Program-made: the position numbers and the translations under genes
Assembly: GCA_963920635.1 (NCBI GenBank)
Contig: OY987303.1
Location: 52,327,223-52,391,222, forward strand
DNA length: 64,000 bases
Source: Pseudeuparius sepicola
Lineage: Eukaryota; Arthropoda; Insecta; Coleoptera; Anthribidae
Direction: 5' to 3'
Shown here: piece after piece, positions 1-13,700 of the stretch
How the letters are laid out: each line of letters starts with the position of its first letter
Position numbering within the stretch: position 1 is the stretch's first letter
Notes under the pieces: generated by a model
The model's database searches: none
Seen by the model: the letters and a program-made list of their open reading frames with translations, nothing else
What the model was told of the DNA's origin: nothing

Positions 1-59
1 CACAAAGTTTATATCATTTGATTGCCTTGATGAGCAGATTTCAAAAATCCAATAATATA

Positions 60-119
60 CAGGGTGTTCCATTTAAAAAAATTAAGTTGCCATTCGTCCT
101 ACTTTTTTGGAACACCCTG
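60..119. mobile_element. 60-bp mini-element, CAGGGTGTTCC termini, TA flanks
   Basis: Begins CAGGGTGTTCC (60-70) and ends with its reverse complement (109-119), flanked on both sides by TA. Same termini as many larger repeats in the window; Tc1/mariner-type by TSD and ends. Confidence 0.65.
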
Positions 120-1594
120 TACACTAAACGGTCATGGCATTAAAAAGTATTCTCCCAACCATTGAGTTTGTTTTTTGAATCACCCTTTTATCTTAAAAAA
201 CAAAAAAGTTAGGTGGGGTGCTAATTCTCAGTGAATAACCCTGTACAATGAAAAAAACTGACAAATTTCTGGAATCAAATTTATTGAAATTTCTTCATTG
301 TATTTTTCAATTAATTGCTAGCAATGGTTGGCAATTTCGGTGTCGGTAACATTCAGCAAAATTTCAGGTTGCAGTATTTGAAATATTTAACATATTTTAA
401 GTAAGCTCTCAAATGTGTTAGATATTTGATTAATTAAAATGTCCAAAGATGCATTAAATACTGTCACTTCAAACTTCTTACTACCATTCTCTGAAGCTAA
501 CTCATCGAAAAATAATTTTCTTTTTTTAACTCTCGTATTTTTGAAGGTTGTTGTTATTCCCGATTCGTTTGCAATTCGTTCGGAATGTTCTATAGTTCAC
601 ATTTATAGTTTGAGCGCAACTCTAGAAATTATTTCCTTATTTTCTTCAATATGTCAGCAAGCTCCCCGCATTTATTTACAGTCCAGTAAGTGGACTATTT
701 AATTTTTAAGAATTCTGGTAGAGGCCGGGGCCCCTCCGGGGCCCCTTTGGCCCCTTCAGGGGTAGCTTCGCTACACCTGCTACCCCGTTATGACCGCCAC
801 TGTTTACGACAAAAAAATCACTCTTTATAAAAACTCCTGCTTGTTCCAAAACGCCCAAAACTATTAAAATATTTTTGATTTTCAGTATTTCGAAAATTTT
901 TTTTAGTCACCAAGAGTAAAGTACCGTTTTTTTTTTGACAATATCGAAAAATATTATCAAGGATGTCATTTAGAATCCACAGGGGGTTACAAATTTGAGG
1001 TTTCAGCAATTTACATAATGTTGAATTTTTTTAACAAATAGACTATCATACATCAAGAACGGTGACAGATATCGATTTGCGGTTTTCGCCATTAAGTTTA
1101 TCACAAAAAATGAGCCTGAGACACTGATATCAGTTTTCGTCTATATCCGTCAAAAATACGAGTTTCAATTTAAAAGTGTCCAATTTGGCCCACCCTGTAC
1201 ATCGTCCTTCTGAATAGATGTAGTATTATTCCTAAGAATGTATAAAATTCACCTGATTTGCAATAAGAAGTCAATAAATAAATTGTTAATTACAGCAGAC
1301 CACGACCCGAGCACCGTTACCAAATGTATCGGAATCGTGTTTATTCACTTGTGTGAATTTAAACGAAGTGTCGTATAATTGATAATCTTGCCGTCAATAG
1401 CGATCAAGTAGGAATAATTGAAGGCAGCTAATGGTGCGCCATATCTCCACGATGATGCATCCCAAGCACGATACACTGGGTGTATCTCATCATAGCTGGC
1501 ATCTTTGTAATTATTCACGTTGGAACTTACTTAAGAAAACCTGCCCTTCTACTCTTGCTCTCTTATTTAGTCTAGTCCCAGAGAAACTCATAAA
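120..1594. other. Non-coding; GC-rich hairpin block and one foldback arm
   Basis: AT-rich. At 719-790 there is a GC-rich block with two GGGGCCCC cores and a GGGGTAGC / GCTACCCC pair. At about 1055-1200 lies one arm of the same family as the foldback at 31061-32459, ending in CCCACCCTGTA. The short open frames look random. Confidence 0.6.
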
Positions 1595-1908
1595 GGGCGG
1601 TGCACGGGCGTAGCCAAGGGGGGGGGGTTCGGGGGTTCAAACCCCCCCGAAATAAGCAAAATATTACCTAATATTATACCGAAAAAATACGAGGAGTGAA
1701 GAGTTAAATTATTATTACGTTTGAATATATGTAGTAATAGTAGCGCCTAGCGCCATCTTTTGACAAGAGGCAGACGCAGTTGCAGCCGAACTATTTTGTA
1801 TTGTAGGGACACTTTGCGTTGTTTCTCGATTATTCGCCACGCCCCTCGGTCGAAATGAGCGGAACTTTGTGGAAGTTCGTGGAAGTTTCTGGACGGCTAC
1901 TGGGCTGC

Positions 1909-1916
1909 TATATAAG
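1909..1916 (+). promoter_or_regulatory. TATA-like box inside the hAT element
   Basis: TATATAAG followed by a GC-rich segment, about 190 bp before the first transposase ATG. It could drive the deletion derivative. Confidence 0.4.
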
Positions 1917-2104
1917 CGGCGCCGCGGCGCGTGACCGCGCTTACGGCAGTATTGTTCCATGCGAACTCGAAGCGAATAAAAGTGAAAAGTGGTGAACGAA
2001 TAGTGAAGAGAATTAAGTGTTCCGTGTAAGTGAGTAATTTTAGTGCGCTGTTATTCGATGACCTTGTTAAGGATAGATACGTGAATCATTATTACTGTCG
2101 AAAA

Positions 2105-2537
2105 ATGGAGGGGAAAAAAAGGAAGGGTGATAAACTTAAAGGTATGGACTACTGGAAAAAGTGGTGTAGTCAAGGTCAAGGGGTTTCTAATAAAGAAACA
2201 AATTTGGATGTAGCTATCAAAGCTTCAGCTACCTTGCATGCTGATAAGAAGACTGCCTACCCCGAAATCTAGTTTGGAATGCCTAGATATGTGCGATAAA
2301 AACCTTTATCCTAATATTTACACATTACTACAAATCTTCGCTACCATTCCTGTATCCACTGCTACCCCAGAAAGGTCTTTCTCGAGCCTAAGGAGACTGA
2401 AAAACTATTTACGAAACACTACAAGTGAAAACAGACTTAATGGTTTGGCTCTAATGAACATTCACTATGGAACAGAAATTCATGCAGATGAAGTAGTGGA
2501 TATATTTAAAAAAAAAAGCCGAAGATTTCTTCTTTAA
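2105..2537 (+). pseudogene. hAT transposase remnant: N-terminus fused out of frame to the dimerisation domain
   Basis: A first frame from ATG 2105 reads MEGKKRKGDKLKGMDYWKKW and stops at 2272. A second, overlapping frame (2238-2537) carries the hallmark of the hAT C-terminal dimerisation domain: TIPVSTATPERSFSSLRRLKNYLRNTTSENRLNGLALMNIH. The catalytic core between the two is missing, so this is a deletion product and not a functional enzyme. It resembles the ZMYM1 / P52rIPK-like branch of hAT proteins. Confidence 0.88.
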
Positions 2538-2735
2538 TGGTTTCAGATTTAGCGCAGAGGAACGAAGTTAATTTATCCATTTCATTTAAAGTTAAGAACT
2601 TTATAAATATGTCGTAGTTTTTCGGATGAATATATAGATATTAAATTTCATGTAAGTATATTTTTGTTGTTTTATTTACTTCTCAAACTAACCCCCCCCC
2701 CAAAACTAAATCCTGGCTACGCCCGTGGGGCGGTG

Positions 2736-3079
2736 TTCTGTCTGTATCCGCCGGCCTCGGTCTAGTTCTTATTCAGGGTGCGGCCGAAGAGATAACCGCG
2801 TTCCGTCGGGGCACTAAGAGACGAATCGGCGGACAGAAAACTCCGAATTTAATCTAGACGGGAAGGGTGTTTACGGATTTCCAAGTAGTGTTTAGGTATT
2901 CCCGTGGGATAGGTCGGTAACGACCTGCTTCGGCGATAACGGGATGGGGACTGCTTTATAATTTGGTGACACCGGCGGGAGAGGGATTGAGGAGGGGTTA
3001 CAATAATTGAAAATGATCGGAAAATAGCGGCCGGTTTTATACCTATTCGGCACCGCCACAACCGCTGAACACTGTCATA
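2736..3079. other. Non-coding, locally GC-rich flank of the hAT insertion
   Basis: CpG-containing sequence of unknown origin that continues the 1430-1594 segment across the insertion. No exon recognised. Confidence 0.4.
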
Positions 3080-3994
3080 CAGTGCCCGCCAAAAAGTCTG
3101 CACCATATGGGAAACATTTTTAGTAAATAACTTACGGAAAATTTGTTTGCGGCATCAGGTTTTGCTTGCTCTAGAACCAAAATTGACATAATCAAATGTT
3201 GTGACGTAGTCTCATTTATATGCCAAATTTGACATTAATGAAAAAAATGTCCGAAAAATGGGCTTATTTAACCGAATTTCGCAATAAGTCATAAGAAAAA
3301 TATGTTTCTCTCGCAATTTTATACCCCTGTGCAAAATTTCAAGAGCCTACTACGATTTTCATATTTTGCCCTTTGTTGGATATTATTGGACAAAATATTT
3401 TAAATTTTCTATATATTTCTGATCAGATCAGCATGACAAAAATATTTGTGTATTTTTACAACCATTTACTATAGAAAGAAGTTTGTAAATCGAATTTATG
3501 TGTTTATTTGTAAAAATGAGATCAGTTTTGCACAAAGCGTGCTTCTTCAACAAGCCCTCATTTTAATTTTTTTGCAAAAAAAGGAAAAGAAGGATATTTA
3601 GACCGTAAACTAAGTATTGTGCAGTACATATTCAGTCAATGAGTGTTTTAAATTACATAGGATCGACTTTTATGGATTAACAAATACGGAAAAGGGCAGC
3701 AAAAGGTAAAATATGAAATTCGTAGTAGGCTCTTGAAATTTTGCACAGGTGTATAAAATTGCGAAAGAAACATATTTTTCTTATGACTTTTTTCGAAATT
3801 CGGTTAAATAAGCCCATTTTTCGGACATTTTTTCATTAATGTCAAATTTGACATACAAAAAAGACTACGTCACCACATTTGATTATGTCAATTTTGATTC
3901 TAGAGCAAGCAAAACCTGATGCCGCAAACAAATTTTCCGTAAGTTATTTACTAAAAATTTTTCCCATATGGTGCAGACTTTTTGGCGGGCACTG
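3080..3994. mobile_element. Tc1/mariner-type long-TIR foldback element (915 bp)
   Basis: Starts CAGTGCCCGCCAAAAAGTC and ends with the reverse complement, flanked by TA (3078-3079, 3995-3996). The CAGTGC-GCCAAAAAG pattern resembles classic Tc1 termini. The arms (about 340 bp each) are near-identical inverted copies around a ~240-bp spacer. No transposase frame survives. Confidence 0.88.
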
Positions 3995-3996
3995 TA

Positions 3997-6900
3997 TATT
4001 AGTTTAAGAACAAGAGCAAGTTTCTTATCACCTCTCACCTATAGTACAGTCGTATAACTATCGATACTCACAATCTATGAAACGGTAGTTTGGCAGTTGT
4101 CACTAAATTGCGTGACAACTTGAAGTTTTTTTCTGTTTATTTAACCTGGACCGACACTATATTAAAGATCCAAGCATGACGTCATATTTCATTATTGTTT
4201 ACGGACTGGGGTGGCGCCACTCGACGAAAAAAGTGGCGACTTATTATAGGTTATAGGGGGGTATTCTGTGGTTATTGGTATGTCAGTTTCCGACGTTTAA
4301 AATATCCCAAATTTTAAATATCCAGCTTTACGATTTGCCTTCTTTTTACGGTAACTAATTCTCTTTACGTCCAGTATTTAGCACTTTTATCCTATTAACA
4401 CAGCTTTTATAGGTAGATTTGTTTGTGATAACATGTAATTTCCACGCACATGAAGAAAATGGTATGTATACCTACACTGCACAGACCATTAGGTGAATTG
4501 CAGAAGACTATTTCCCTCGCCTTAATTTCCACCAATCACAAACGCGCAATTTTGAATTACAAATGGTTTCTAGATGGAAAAACTGTATGACAGCACCTGT
4601 CAGCAGTTTTTTCGAGTTTACCCGCGGCAAAACTTGACAGCTGTTGTATAACAGATAGTATGTTTTGTAAGCTATGTGTATGCAGAATCATGAAATAGTC
4701 TTGTCAAATACCATTCGGGCATCTAATTTTTCCTGTGAAAAAATTCCAAAAAAACACAATGCTAAGTAATATTTTAACAAGAAGCGTGAGTGCTGGTGGG
4801 AACAAAAATCCGAGTCGAAGACGAGGATTTTTGCACCTGCACGAATCCATTTTGTTAAAAAAACAAACTTTTTTTTTTTTCGATTTTTTTCGGAAAAGTT
4901 TAGATGCCCTTATGATATTACTTACGAATAAACACAATTTTGGAATAATGGGATGATCTGATCAACCAGGTGAAGAAGCGAAAATTCTAGATATTATTTT
5001 GGAACAGTATTTTGTAACGTATGCAAGAATGAAAATAGAAAATTTTCTTTATAGCTCCAAAGCGAACCAATAGTCCTCCATATAAAGAAGAAACTGAAAA
5101 ATCTAATGCGCTTTATGTTTACTTACACTACAACTAGATGGACTTCATTTCAAACCAAAAGGTACCAAATACTCTTGCTTGATTTTTAGACGCTCTTTTC
5201 TTAAGAAAATGTATGGAAATATGCCATGTGAACTTGTCAAATTAGAGAGACATAACGAACATATATTTTATTTCATTTTGAATATTAAATTCATTGTAAC
5301 AGTCATATTTGCATGTTTTTATTTTATAAAAGATTCTGCAACAGTGGTGTTTTAACATCGTGTGGTGCCAGTGGCAATCGCTTGAAAGCGCTTTAACATA
5401 GTGTTGGTCCAGATTTAACATCTAGTGACATAGGCAGTTGTAAAAAAATATTACCTGACAATCTTGTTAAGAATTAAACTTAATATACAGGGTGTTATAA
5501 AAAAATATATAAAACACGCTTTTCCAAAGAAACTGAAATTTAAATATTGTCGGAGACCTGAATCAAACTGATTAAAAGACAACTTTTTCAAGTTTCCAGG
5601 AAAATTCGTAATTGAAGAACGAAACTTTGAACGTTACTCCAAAAAATAACTTTAACAAGTTAGTACCTCAATAAATGGTTTCGTTTTAACTAGAATCGAT
5701 CTTATTGTGTTTTTGGTTTTAAATAGTATTCTGACATTAAAAAGATTGCCTACTCGTTTTAACTTATCTCCAGGAATATAAGGAAGAGTTAAATTTACTG
5801 GTCGGTCTTCCCAGATTTATTTCTCTAATAATTCTATTAGCATTGTTGTTTTGTTGTCAATCCTGAAAAACTTTCGCTACAAATTCAATAGGATAACAAC
5901 TGTTCTTCTTGAGAACTTGTTTGATATGTTTCATTTCCTCCTCAAATTTTGTGTTATTGGAACAAATTGTTTCAGCTCTGTCATATAAAGTATTAATTAC
6001 TCCGTTTTTAAGTTGAAGTTTAATTTCACCAAGAAATATTACAGAGTGTAGAAAGAAATTGTCAGTTCCTAATCCCGACTTCCGGTTTAACCTATCAATT
6101 GGTCAGATTTTTGATACACTTGTATAGTTTGGGTTTTTTAGATTTCTTTTGTTCTCTCAGTCCCAACGATATACAATGTGTCCCGGATAAGAATGAACCG
6201 CATGGGGATCTTGCAAACGGTGAGAGATAGAACAACGGTTAAATGGGGGAAAAGTTGCGCAATTTTAAGGTCAATAAAATGGTACAGACAGATAATATAT
6301 TTGTTCGTCTTTTAGATATTTTGAAAAAAGTGAAATTTTTATGTTTTTGATTTTATTTGTTGTTGTTGTTATCACAGATAGGAAAAAAGAAACGGGCTTT
6401 AAAATGGCGTTTCTGGATTTGTTCTACAACAGTTCGTTTTTGACAAACCATCTTCAAATTTATTTTTTTAAATACGGACCTGGATTTTTTTTTCAGATTT
6501 TGAAAGCACTTTTCATTGCAAATAACCTGAAATTTCCTTTTTTTTTCATTCATTTTTTCTGTTGCGGCCCTGTATTTAATAATAAGAAGTCTAAATATAA
6601 ATCAGTAATGTCAACAATTTTACTTACAGTTTATTTTTACTTCAAAAACTTAATATTTTTAAATACGGCTCTATCTGGTTAGTGCTTTCCTCTGTAGTTG
6701 TACAGCAAACAGTGTCCATTATATTTCTAATAATACAAATTATTAACTAAATGATACAGCGGGAATTATGACAAATGACAAGGGGTTGGTTTCGTTGTTT
6801 CAAAGCCTTCTAGTGGGAGGTTATTTTTTTTTATTATCGTATATATATGTGACTGTTAATAACCTTTGCCGTCCTTTTTTTTGGTTCTCCGATTGAAAGA

Positions 6901-7539
6901 TAAGTTGTAAGTTGAATTGTTACCAATAATGAAAATACTTATGCAAAAACAGTAACAAAAAATGTATAACCTCCAAGAACGTTATGATATACAGTGTGTC
7001 GACGAATGTAGGAATAGGTGTAAACGAGAAAAAAAAAATCGAGTTCCAATTTGACCATTTGGGTTCCAGGTCTGCATGTCTAGGAAATAATTCTAACTGC
7101 ATATATTTGTAATTTTGAGAAATCAAGTAAGCTTTGAGAGGAACGATTTATTTATTTTCTGTGTAGGTTAAGTGCCGTTTCTGAACAAGATATCGAAAAA
7201 TGTTGTTAGAAAAGTTGCATAGAATTAAAAATTATGCCCCTCTACTGATTTTCAAAGCAATTATATAAATTGGCAAAAAAACTGATTTTTAACAAAAATT
7301 TAAAATTTTTGAGTATTGTTTATTTGACTATAAATAGGTGAGTAAAAGAGGTAAAATAAATATCTTCTTTTTCATCTCACTTCCGATTTAAACGGAAATG
7401 ACATTTTTCTCTGAAGTTTTGCATTACTGGTCACATAGAGAATCAAATTTTCTATCGACGGCATAAGTTATTTTTTGATATTTTTAGCTGTTTTCAAAAT
7501 TTTAGTGCATAGCTTTTGGATTTATAGAGTATTCCTATA
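3997..7539. other. Non-coding, AT-rich, with degenerate repeat arms
   Basis: Holds a repeat arm starting CAGGGTGTTAT near 5489, with related fragments near 8580-8770 and 17560-17710. At 6173-6600 lies a diverged single arm of the foldback family found at 47998-49224 (shared CATGGGGATCT near the end and TTAAATACGGACCTGGATTTT inside). No gene supported. Confidence 0.6.
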
Positions 7540-7707
7540 CCATGCAATTCAATTCAAATCAAATGGCAGGCGGCCAAGACCAAAATAGGAAATTTTTGTA
7601 CAAAAATTAAATTAAAAACAGTTTTACACCTGCCTACTATGATTTTGATGCAAAAATTTCGTTCTGCCTTGGACACGACCGCCTGCCATCGTATTTGAAT
7701 TGCATGG
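7540..7707. mobile_element. 168-bp palindromic MITE
   Basis: Inverted arms of about 60 bp starting CCATGCAATTCAA, each containing ATGGCAGGCGG, joined by a short AT-rich centre. Termini are clear; no TSD is evident. Confidence 0.7.
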
Positions 7708-10700
7708 AAAAAGGATGTAGTAAGTGTCATCTTGTGGTTCAATCTACAAAAATAAAAACAAATTCGTTGAAACCTATAAGCTTCAAAAAGGGCGTTGCAT
7801 TGCTCGTTATTGTAGGTTGATCCACTGGATTACAGATGGCAGCAGTAGAGACTTCTATTGATTTTAAAAGACTGCCATTGGATTTTCATGCAACAATTGA
7901 TATATACAAATTTTTTGGCAGATTCCTTATTATAAGAATTAAATTAATTCGAAGATGGAATGAATGTAGACAAAATATCTAAAAAGTAAATATATTTAAT
8001 TTATGTATGTAAAAGACATTATTTGCTGACCTTCAAAATAATTACCTACTTATTAATTTGTTACATCAAATAAAACACTTAACTGACTCTAATAAGTAAT
8101 AATGCTTAAGTATATACATGTTTTTATCTCAATGTAGACAAAAATAACTTATCTAGGAATATAAAAGTGGTTTTGCAGAACAGAAAAACAGTAAAAAGTA
8201 AGGTTTAAGTAATAATATTAAATTGACTAGAAAAAATATGGTATATAAAGTGCAAGGAAAGTACCCTTGGTAACAGGTTGAGCTGATGGAATAAAGTTTG
8301 GTGAAGGAAATGTGGAAAAATGGTTGTATAACAAAGTAAAATCATTTCGTTGCAAATTATGTACCTATTTATAGAGAATTTCTATAGTTGACATCAACTC
8401 TGATAAAGGCGTTGCTGTTAACTTAGTCAATTTGAAGGTAGAAAGTGTAACACTGCTGTTAATTATTGTTAATTTGAGTATTATTTCCAGCTGTTGATTG
8501 ACCACTTCAAATTTGGATATTTTGGACTGAAACCTTCGTTTTATCATTTTAATTTGTTCGCCACAGGAACCTCTGAAACTCTGACTCTGAAATAAATGAT
8601 TAGATACAACTTTTTAAAGTTGTCAGGAAAAAGCCGTGCTTGATAGGTCGGCGCCTTTTGAATAGTTAGTTCAAATCAAACTTCAAAAATTAATAAATGC
8701 CCAACATTAAAAGAACATTTAACTCAAAAAGTAACATCAACAACTTTGTTTTCTGAGCTTTCGGAGAAAAAAATCGCACTCATTACTCATTTATCAAAGA
8801 AAATTTCAGATCCAATTTACTTTTCCGTCTTTGAAATATTATCAAAAAAACATTCTGAAAACCACACAAAATATTTTGTAGATGCGTTCTTAGCTCCATC
8901 TGCGACTGGGATACTAAATAGATGCAAAAACACCGTGCATCAAACATGAGTATACAAACTGAAAACTGTACTCCTAAAAAGAGCGGCTCATGAATAACCA
9001 GATGGCAAAACAATCAAAATGAAAAATATAGAAAACTGTTAATATACCTACCTACTTGTGGGCAAAACACTGGACTGGAGTCAATTACTATTGATTTCTT
9101 GTTTCTGAGAGGTTCTTAATTCAGCCTCTCTGGTATAGATGGCGGCATAATCGCAGCTACAGTGTTTTCTGTGGTAAGGCAGTGGAAAATGGTTTTACGC
9201 TTTGATTCATAGACGACGCTTGTATCCTAATGAAGTATGAATACTATAGTAGAGTAGACCTATGACTGTAGGCAAGAAATTTTAATTGCAATTACCTAAT
9301 TGATTTTACTTTTTTTAACGCAATGCAGTCAATATGTGAGTCATATAGGAAGTATCTCACGGATTTATCCCTATTGTATTCATCTGCACATATACCGACT
9401 TTATCACTGGGATTTTTTAGTTATTATTTAACGGTCCTGCATTTTTTATAATGAGACGATATGACACATAAAACATAATTATTAAGGAGATAATAACAAT
9501 TTGTACATTTTTTGCGCGGATAACTTAGGTTTATCGAAATACTTGTGAATAAAGGTGGGTATAAAATTATTGCAATATTTTAAAATTGCCCTATCTATAA
9601 GGAATAATCATCATTATGTGTAACAATTTTAGGATTTCTAATGACATAGGTATTTTTTATAGTTTTATCTTTAAACGTATATGTAGTGTGTACTTATAAC
9701 GTAATATTTATACCATAATGACTTACAACAACAACGTAGCTACAAGGTAGCATAGGGTTTTTGGTCGTATAATTTCCGCATTTTCCTTTAGGTATTTTTG
9801 GCAGTGGCATAATCAGACAGACAGACGGAATTCTGAAACCGTACTCTTACACACATCTAGCATCTATGGAGGAGATTCAGAAAACAGAACAGAAAACCAT
9901 TTTTCAGATAAATAATATACAGGGTTGTTTGCAATCCAATGGCATCTTACTACACCAATATCCTACATGAAAAATGAAGCAACCTTTGTTTTTTTTGTTC
10001 AATAATTATTAAGACGTGTTATTGTTTGACATTACTTTTTCTACAATTTAAGGGGGGGGTTCGCCATTGCATGTTTGGTTGCCTGTATCAATGTATTTTT
10101 ATTTCCAACTAGCTGGAAAAAGTAGCGAATTTCAAAGGATTACAAAAAACACGGGTATTTTTAAAATATCCATAGATACTAATGACACTAGTTTAAAAGT
10201 TATGGGCGAGATTTTTTTTTGAATTTCAAACTTTATGCCGGCATAAATTTGTCTATTTTGTCTCTTGAGCCGGAATTTTACCTTCGTTAAGATTGGCATA
10301 GGTTTCGGAATATGCTCGGAACGAAAACACGGTAATAAACATTGTAATTATCCAGTCTTGTTGTAAATAAAAAACATAGGCAAAATACCCCTTAAATTAT
10401 GCAGCGGGAATGCAAAAGTGTGGCTATTATTTATCAGATGGCGCGAAAAACAGACGATCGATGAACGGTTGACGCTGTTGTTACAGGTCCAGTTTAATAA
10501 TTACATATATTATGTTCATATGATCAATTTTACGTTTTGGCGATATAATATTTAATCAACTAAGCTGTCTGATTACTTTTTTATGTTTTTGTATTACTTC
10601 CATATTATTATATACTATGAATTGCGAATTTTTAATATTACAATAATATAAAACTTCAAAAGGTATATTCGGGAGACCCTCGTAGCTCAAAGACTCGGAT

Positions 10701-13700
10701 CTGTGATTTTAACCCCTCTCTTTTTAGCAATGGTTCATTGATTTTTAGCTTGAAAGGTACACGGCGGCACTAAAAACTGCTTTAGTTGACTTTGCATTAT
10801 TTATACATACGTGTGGGTTGGGTACTGTTCTTATAGTTATGTCGCCGTTATGTATTTTTCGTGGGGAAAACACAATCGTTAGCATATAAACTGACATTAG
10901 GGGAGGATTCATGTCTATAGTTACCGCACACGTTTTCTGTAGGTACCTATAGTATTGCTGGCTTAAAAGTTCTACAAAATTATGTTTAGTTTTTTCAATG
11001 AAATGAAACATGGTCTTTTATGTGTACATAAGGTGTTTCTTTGTTTGCATTAACACTACATTCAAACACACATTTTAAGTAACGCAATAATTAAGATAAA
11101 TAGATATCTCGAAAATAAAAAATGAAAAAAGAAAACGATATATTGATGCGAAAGAACACCTTATGTACCTATATGTTAAACATCTACAGTGTGACCTCCG
11201 TTAAGGAGTTACCACCCTGGTAAAATATCTTTATTTGTTTACCGATTTTGATAAACTTTTTTTTGTTAGGTTCAAAAAGCACATTAAACAATGTGTGTAA
11301 CTTTACTTTTGGGCTGTAATCATGGCCACCTGTCAACACATGGGCTCAATTTCAAAAAGTACTATTATTTTTTTAATAATATTTTTATTAGGTACAGGGT
11401 GTCCGCCTGAAGGCGATAGGAACATTCAATTTAACCATTCCGTATTTTTTGAGACAAATTAATGATTTAAAAACCATTTTGTTGCGGTTTTTTCCAAACA
11501 ATGTAATGTCGTTTGGAAAAAAACAATCGAACGTCAAACAAAAGTTATAACCAAAAAACCTTTTTTTTATTAACGGATAATAACAGAACACATATGCAGT
11601 TAACTTTGGGGTTACCTTTCGATTAAAAACGAGGAAAAATAACCGACTCAAACGTGGTCACGTGACTTTCGCTATCTGTCAAAAATTATATTTAAAAAAA
11701 TAAAATCCATAAAAATTGGCTTATTTGTTACAATTTCAAAACGTTTAACTTGAAGAAGTCGTTTCTATTTTAATGTTACATAAACGCCTATTTCCTATTT
11801 ATAAAATTTCTTACAATTTTAAAAAGTAATTACTTCGTAAAAACTATTTTATATCACTAGCTATACAACATAATATACGAGTATCATTCTATAATTTTAT
11901 TAACTTTTTATTATTACTAAAAAATATCGATAAGAATATGTCTTTTTCAAAAGAAAATTATATTAACGCTTTAAAATTCTATTATGTTTGACACAAAGTT
12001 GATGTACCGGCAAGCATTTAGGTAGTACCATAGAAGAATCTACTACGTAAATTCTTCTATGGTAGTACCTATAAATTTATTTACAATACATTTTCCATTA
12101 CTCTAAATGTATGCCAAAATAATACATATATTAAGATAGCAAATAGTAGGTATTTCACGTATCTAACAAAATTCACAACTTTACGTCAACTTTGGATCAA
12201 ATACAACATAATTTTAATTTCTTTCGGTTTATCAATATTAAGTACTTAATGAAAAGTTAATAGAATGATAAAAGATAAAACTATAGTGACATAAATTCTA
12301 AATGTCACTTAGGGTAAGTATTGTGATCATTCATGCGGTTTTGAGGGAGAATTATTATGTCATGACAGTAGATTTGACAGCCGGTAGGTAGTCCTCTTAC
12401 TTAATAGATATTTTACTCAACAATATTCTTAATAACTATGAAAAAATATAGAAAAATAAAGGAGCGTAAATATTCATATTATTATTTTGTGTTTAACAAT
12501 TCAGTTTCAATCCCAAAATACGCCAGGAAGGGAGCGATGTGCTGTTGATGTTATTTGTATAAAAAAGGGGGTCGGTCCGCCTGCCTCCCCCTAGACCCCT
12601 GGTTCCGACCAACGACCTTGCCGGGCAACAAAACAACTTATAAGGAACGGAAACTTATTTTAGCAAGGCGAAACATTACTTTTTATTCTCGCTCTGTACC
12701 AATGGCCGCTCTCCAACTCCAGCGCCATCTTACAGACACTTGCGCAATTTTTGCACTCCAGTACCCAATTTCTGTTTTAGCAACATTTATCCTAGTTAGG
12801 AACACGGTCAAATGAAGGTCGTCGCGGGGTGATGACGTTTTATTTCCGTCCTTAATTTTTTTTATTATAATTTGAATTATTATTGTTACCTACTATGATT
12901 TAATTATCTAAATTAGACTCCAAGACGATGTCAAGAATGTTTTTTGTAGAGAATTAAATTCTACAAAATTAATAAATAAATAAATTTGGGAAAAATTTCT
13001 GGGCATAATATATGGGATAAGTGGGCATAAGTGACGCCCTCTAGCGGTTGATATTGTATCCACTAAAATAGAATTAGGTCAGATAATAATTATCTATAAG
13101 CCGTTCAAAAAATGTAGCGGAAAAACAAATTTTAAGAGGTGATATGCGAAAAACGAATTGTATTGACCATTCACCCAGTACATGCTGAGATACATTATGT
13201 AGGTATATAACTAGAAAACAACAATAATCTGAACGGTGAGTAACACCTTGATAACTCCCTTTAGCAATACAAAATGTAAAGATGGAAAATTTATTACATT
13301 CCCAAATGATTCACAAAAAAAGGTTTGAGGTTTATTATGCATTTTTGGTGGATTTTTAAGAATAAAATAGATAGTGAGGTAGAACTGGACCTATTTCAAA
13401 AGCCTTTGTACAAAATTTCAATTCTCTAAGTTATAATGGGGCCAAAATGTTTTTCCGGAGTACCCTGTTTAAACCACAGGGCACCTGTTTGATGGCGAAG
13501 GAGTTGTATAATCAAAATTACCTACTAACTTTTAATACTTCCAGTTCGAGAAGTTTTACAGATGCAATCTCCATAAAAAAAAATTTCGACGCCTATGGAC
13601 CCACTCGCAACACTGCAGATATAGTCCAAAGCACGAAAGAAAACGTTTCTAAAGAATGCGGGCAGCGTTGCGAGATTTCCTAAACGAGTAGTCGTTATTT

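Larger units (their letters stand above)
1603..2727 (+). mobile_element. hAT-superfamily DNA transposon, internal-deletion derivative, with TSD
   Basis: The 1125-bp element has inverted termini CACGGGCGTAGCCA followed by a G-run on the left and a C-run on the right. It is flanked by the perfect 8-bp duplication GGGCGGTG (1595-1602 and 2728-2735). An 8-bp TSD is diagnostic of hAT-like insertion. It keeps its own TATA-like box (TATATAAG, 1909-1916) and coding remnants of both ends of the transposase, but too little protein to be autonomous. Confidence 0.93.

Noticed and set aside
6341..6682. 113-codon open frame
   Set aside because: Phe-rich translation of T-runs inside a foldback arm that also occurs at 48 kb; not conserved as protein.
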